DNA from: EW11 sp035765635
Lineage (GTDB): Bacteria; Verrucomicrobiota; Verrucomicrobiia; Opitutales; Opitutaceae
Direction: 5' to 3'
Length of the DNA stretch: 64,000 nt
NCBI GenBank assembly: GCA_035765635.1
Contig: DASTWZ010000036.1
Coordinates: 30,457 to 94,456, forward strand
A program made the translations under genes and the position numbers. The first letter of the stretch is position 1. Each line of letters opens with the position of its first letter. This document shows, piece by piece, positions 61,220-64,000 of this stretch. The notes beneath the pieces are model-generated. The model did not search any database. It was not told the origin of the DNA and saw only the letters and a list, made by a program, of their open reading frames with translations.

Positions 61220-63823
61220 ATGGACCCACAAAAACTCACCGTGATGTCTCGCCAGGCCATCACCGACGCCCAGAACGAAGCGCGGCGTCGCCAGAATAAT
61301 GAAGTCGACACCTGGCACCTGCTTTTCGCGCTCCTCACCCAGGAAAACGGCTTGGTCCCCGCGCTCGTCGAAAAACTCGGTCTCACCAGCAGCGCCCTCC
61401 AACTCGCGACCGACCGCGAACTCGACCGCCTTCCCCGCGTGAGCGGCAGCGTCGACGTTTCAAAAATCTACATCACCCAAGCGGTGAACGAAGTCCTCAC
61501 CCGTGCCGAAGACGAAGCGGGCCAGTTGAAGGACGAATTCATCAGCGTCGAACACCTCTTTCTCGGCCTCGTCGAAGTCGCGAAGCCGGATTCGCTCGGA
61601 AAACTTTTCAAGAGCTTCGGCCTCGACCGAGCGAAAGTCCTCGCCGCGCTCAAAGAACTTCGCGGAGCGCAACGCGTGACCTCCGACAATCCCGAGGCGA
61701 CCTATCAAGCCTTGGAGAAATACGGCCTCGATCTCGTCGCTCAGGCGAAGAAGGGAAAGATGGATCCTGTGATCGGTCGCGACGACGAGATCCGCCGCAC
61801 GGTTCGCATTCTGTCCCGCAAAACGAAAAACAATCCCGTCCTCATCGGCGAACCCGGCGTGGGCAAGACAGCCATCGTCGAAGGTCTGGCCCAACGCATC
61901 GTGCGTGGTGACGTGCCGGAGGGACTGAAGGACAAAACCATTTTCTCGCTCGATATGGGCGCGCTCCTGGCCGGAGCGAAATTCCGCGGCGAATTCGAAG
62001 AGCGCCTGAAAGCCGTGCTCAAGGAAATCAAGGAGAGCAACGGCCGCATCCTGCTCTTCATCGACGAACTTCACACGATCGTCGGTGCCGGCAAAGCCGA
62101 GGGCGCGATGGACGCGGGTAATTTGCTCAAGCCAATGCTCGCGCGCGGCGAACTCCATTGTATCGGCGCGACCACGCTCGACGAATATCGCAAGCACATC
62201 GAAAAAGACGCCGCCCTCGAACGCCGTTTCCAGCCGGTCATGGTGGAGCCGCCGTCCGTCGAGGACGCGATCTCGATTCTCCGCGGGCTTCGCGAACGCT
62301 TCGAGCTGCACCACGGCGTGCGCATTCAGGACAACGCGCTCGTCGCCGCGGTGACGCTCTCGAATCGCTATATCTCGGACCGTTTCCTGCCTGACAAGGC
62401 AATCGACCTGATCGACGAAGCCTGCGCGATGATTCGCACCGAGATGGACTCGATGCCGCAGGAACTCGACGCGCTCAGCCGTCGCGTGCTGCAGCTCGAG
62501 ATCGAAGAAGCCGCGCTCAAGCTCGAGCGCGACGAAGAGTCGAAGCGCCGCCTCGAAGATCTGCGCAAGGAACTCGGCGACGCGAAGGGCCAGGCCGCCG
62601 CGTTGAAGGCGCGTTGGGAAAAAGAAAAAGCGGCCATTCAGCGCGTGCGAAATGTCCGGGAGGAACTCGAAGCGGCCCGACTCGCCGTGGAAAAAGCCGA
62701 GCGCGCGTACGATTTGAACAAGCTCGCGGAGCTTCGCCACGGCCGTATTCCGCAGCTCGAGGCCGAATTGAAAAAGGTCGAGAGCGAGGGCGCGAAGACG
62801 GAGTTGTTCAAAGAGGAAGTCTCCGCCGAAGAAGTCGCCGAAGTCGTCTCGAAATGGTCCGGCATTCCGGTCACGCGACTGGTCGAAAGCGAAAAGGAAA
62901 AACTCCTTCGGCTGGGCGACATGCTGCACCGCCGCGTGATTGGCCAGGAGGAGGCCGTTCAACTCGTCGGCGAGGCGATTCTTCGCGCTCGCGCCGGGAT
63001 CAAGGATCCGCGGCGCCCGGTGGGCAGTTTTCTATTTCTTGGACCGACGGGCGTCGGCAAAACCGAACTCGTGAAGACGCTGGCCGAGACGCTTTTCGAC
63101 AGCGAGTCGGCGATGATCCGCATCGACATGTCCGAGTACATGGAGAAGCACAGCGTCGCGCGATTGATCGGCGCGCCTCCGGGCTATGTCGGTTATGACG
63201 AAGGCGGCCAGTTGACGGAAGCGGTGCGGCGCAAGCCGTACGCCGTGGTGCTTTTCGACGAGATCGAGAAGGCGCATCCCGATGTATTCAATGTTCTGCT
63301 ACAAGTCTTGGACGACGGCCACATCACTGATGCGCAGGGCCGCACGGTCGATTTCAAGAACACGATCATCATCATGACGTCGAATCTGGGCAGCCGCTTC
63401 CTGCTCGAAGGCGTCACGGGAGACACGATTCCCGAGAGTGTGCGCGAGAGCGTTTTTGCCGAACTGCACAAGGCGTTCCGGCCGGAATTCCTGAACCGCA
63501 TCGATGAAACGATTCTCTTTAAGCCGCTCACGCTCGAGGAAATCACGAAGATCGTGGACCTCCTGGTGGCCGATTTGAACAAGCGCATGGCGGATCGTCG
63601 CATCACGGTCGAACTGGACACGAAGGCGAAGGAATGGGCTGCCGAGAAAGGCTACGATCCTGTTTTCGGCGCGCGTCCTCTGCGGCGTTTCCTGCAGCGT
63701 CAGGTCGAAACCAAACTCGCCCGAGCCATCGTCACCGGCGAAGTCGCGCCCGGAAAGCACGTCGTGTTTTCCGTGAAGGACGACGACCTGCAGATGACCG
63801 TTGGAAAGGCGAAGGAAGAGTGA
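61220..63823 (+). CDS. clpB: ATP-dependent disaggregase ClpB
   Basis: The 867-residue product begins MDPQKLTVMSRQAITDAQNE. It has a Clp N-domain (1-150), the first AAA module with GEPGVGKTAIVEGLAQRIVR and LLFIDELHTIVGAGKAEGAM, and the middle coiled-coil domain (about 400-520). The second AAA module has FLFLGPTGVGKTELVKTLAE, YMEKHSVARLIGAPPGYVGY and VVLFDEIEKAHPDVFNVLLQ. The C-terminal D2-small domain has YDPVFGARPLRRFLQRQVET. It works with DnaK to rescue aggregated proteins. No CIRCE-like heat-shock operator was noticed upstream. Confidence 0.97.
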   Translation: MDPQKLTVMSRQAITDAQNEARRRQNNEVDTWHLLFALLTQENGLVPALVEKLGLTSSALQLATDRELDRLPRVSGSVDVSKIYITQAVNEVLTRAEDEAGQLKDEFISVEHLFLGLVEVAKPDSLGKLFKSFGLDRAKVLAALKELRGAQRVTSDNPEATYQALEKYGLDLVAQAKKGKMDPVIGRDDEIRRTVRILSRKTKNNPVLIGEPGVGKTAIVEGLAQRIVRGDVPEGLKDKTIFSLDMGALLAGAKFRGEFEERLKAVLKEIKESNGRILLFIDELHTIVGAGKAEGAMDAGNLLKPMLARGELHCIGATTLDEYRKHIEKDAALERRFQPVMVEPPSVEDAISILRGLRERFELHHGVRIQDNALVAAVTLSNRYISDRFLPDKAIDLIDEACAMIRTEMDSMPQELDALSRRVLQLEIEEAALKLERDEESKRRLEDLRKELGDAKGQAAALKARWEKEKAAIQRVRNVREELEAARLAVEKAERAYDLNKLAELRHGRIPQLEAELKKVESEGAKTELFKEEVSAEEVAEVVSKWSGIPVTRLVESEKEKLLRLGDMLHRRVIGQEEAVQLVGEAILRARAGIKDPRRPVGSFLFLGPTGVGKTELVKTLAETLFDSESAMIRIDMSEYMEKHSVARLIGAPPGYVGYDEGGQLTEAVRRKPYAVVLFDEIEKAHPDVFNVLLQVLDDGHITDAQGRTVDFKNTIIIMTSNLGSRFLLEGVTGDTIPESVRESVFAELHKAFRPEFLNRIDETILFKPLTLEEITKIVDLLVADLNKRMADRRITVELDTKAKEWAAEKGYDPVFGARPLRRFLQRQVETKLARAIVTGEVAPGKHVVFSVKDDDLQMTVGKAKEE

Positions 63824-64000
63824 AGAAGGTGGAGGACAGAATGAAGAGCGAGAAAGTTGGATCCTGAAGTTGGGAAGGCAGAAGGCAGAACCAGAGCCGT
63901 GGCTCACTACGAGCGTTAGAAGTGTAGCGGCTCGCAACGGAGCGCCGGCCTCAGGCCGGCCAACCTCAAAAGAGTCCCGCTTCGCGGGACGCTAGATAGG
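63824..64000. repeat. Intergenic GC-rich hairpins at the window end
   Basis: No gene is visible. GCCGGCC-TCA-GGCCGGC (63944-63960) and GTCCCGC-TTC-GCGGGAC (63974-63990) are two perfect hairpins of the kind seen at 20288 and 26150. An irregular GAAGGCAGAAGGCAGAA stretch precedes them. Confidence 0.6.

Noticed and set aside
61460..62962. A 500-codon minus-strand frame inside clpB
   Set aside because: The plus strand encodes all ClpB motifs without a break. The antisense frame has no recognisable domain.

Overview
The window is about 60% GC and reads as chromosome of a Gram-negative member of the Verrucomicrobiota, close to the Opitutus/Chthoniobacter side of the phylum. This rests on gene families, not on a marker gene. 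The signs are a DUF1800 plus Tat-exported DUF1501 pair, an XylR-type AraC regulator, a DUF3570/ApbE/thioredoxin/DUF4266 operon, secreted proteins with a C-terminal repeat that I associate with this phylum, KdsB for LPS synthesis, and a high density of intergenic palindromic repeats. No rRNA is present, so the genus cannot be fixed.

Layout. 1-2107: the end of a LysR regulator gene (its 3' end lies outside the window), an Ala-rich exported protein and a DUF2145 protein. 2250-5773: a more AT-rich restriction-modification island beside tRNA-Leu(CAG). It holds a possible second nuclease, a Vsr mismatch endonuclease, an Eco29kI-like GIY-YIG restriction enzyme, a C5 DNA methyltransferase and a ribbon-helix-helix protein. 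The last has a perfect 13-bp palindrome and 10-bp spaced direct repeats just upstream. 6238-14929: KduD-like dehydrogenase, MobA, a sulfite-oxidase-like molybdoenzyme, HrpA helicase, a CBS protein and a secreted dienelactone hydrolase. 15101-24790: transporter genes, secreted proteins, an ArsC-like protein, an M32 carboxypeptidase and TatD. 25021-30929: HPr, KdsB, CarA with a terminator-like leader, a KamA-type radical SAM enzyme, a pRiA4b ORF-3 protein, VapBC and tRNA-Arg(CCT).

31025-44438: the most system-like stretch. A CHRD-DUF1800 protein and a DUF1501 protein precede seven overlapping type II secretion genes (G, H, I, J, K, L, M). These run without a visible break into DUF3570, ApbE, TlpA-like, DUF4266 and a secreted Ig-like protein, and a strong terminator follows. 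Secretion pseudopilus genes and an extracytoplasmic flavin/thiol module may therefore share one transcript. No T2SS ATPase, secretin or inner-membrane platform gene is present.

44621-63823: beta-mannosidase, XylR regulator, GH3-like enzyme, pseudouridine synthase, DUF2062, delta-9-type desaturase, LapA-like protein, Gfo/Idh/MocA oxidoreductase, two tandem TonB-type proteins, two secreted reprolysin-like metalloproteases and ClpB.

Scattered through the intergenic spaces are at least three repeat families: a nested palindrome with 9-bp period arms (six copies), a 198-bp element with about 34-bp terminal inverted repeats (two copies), and GCTGAAG-type simple repeats with GC-rich hairpins. The best candidates for something undescribed are the R-M island with its extra nuclease and RHH controller, and the secretion-flavin superoperon with a possible flavinylation site in the DUF3570 protein.
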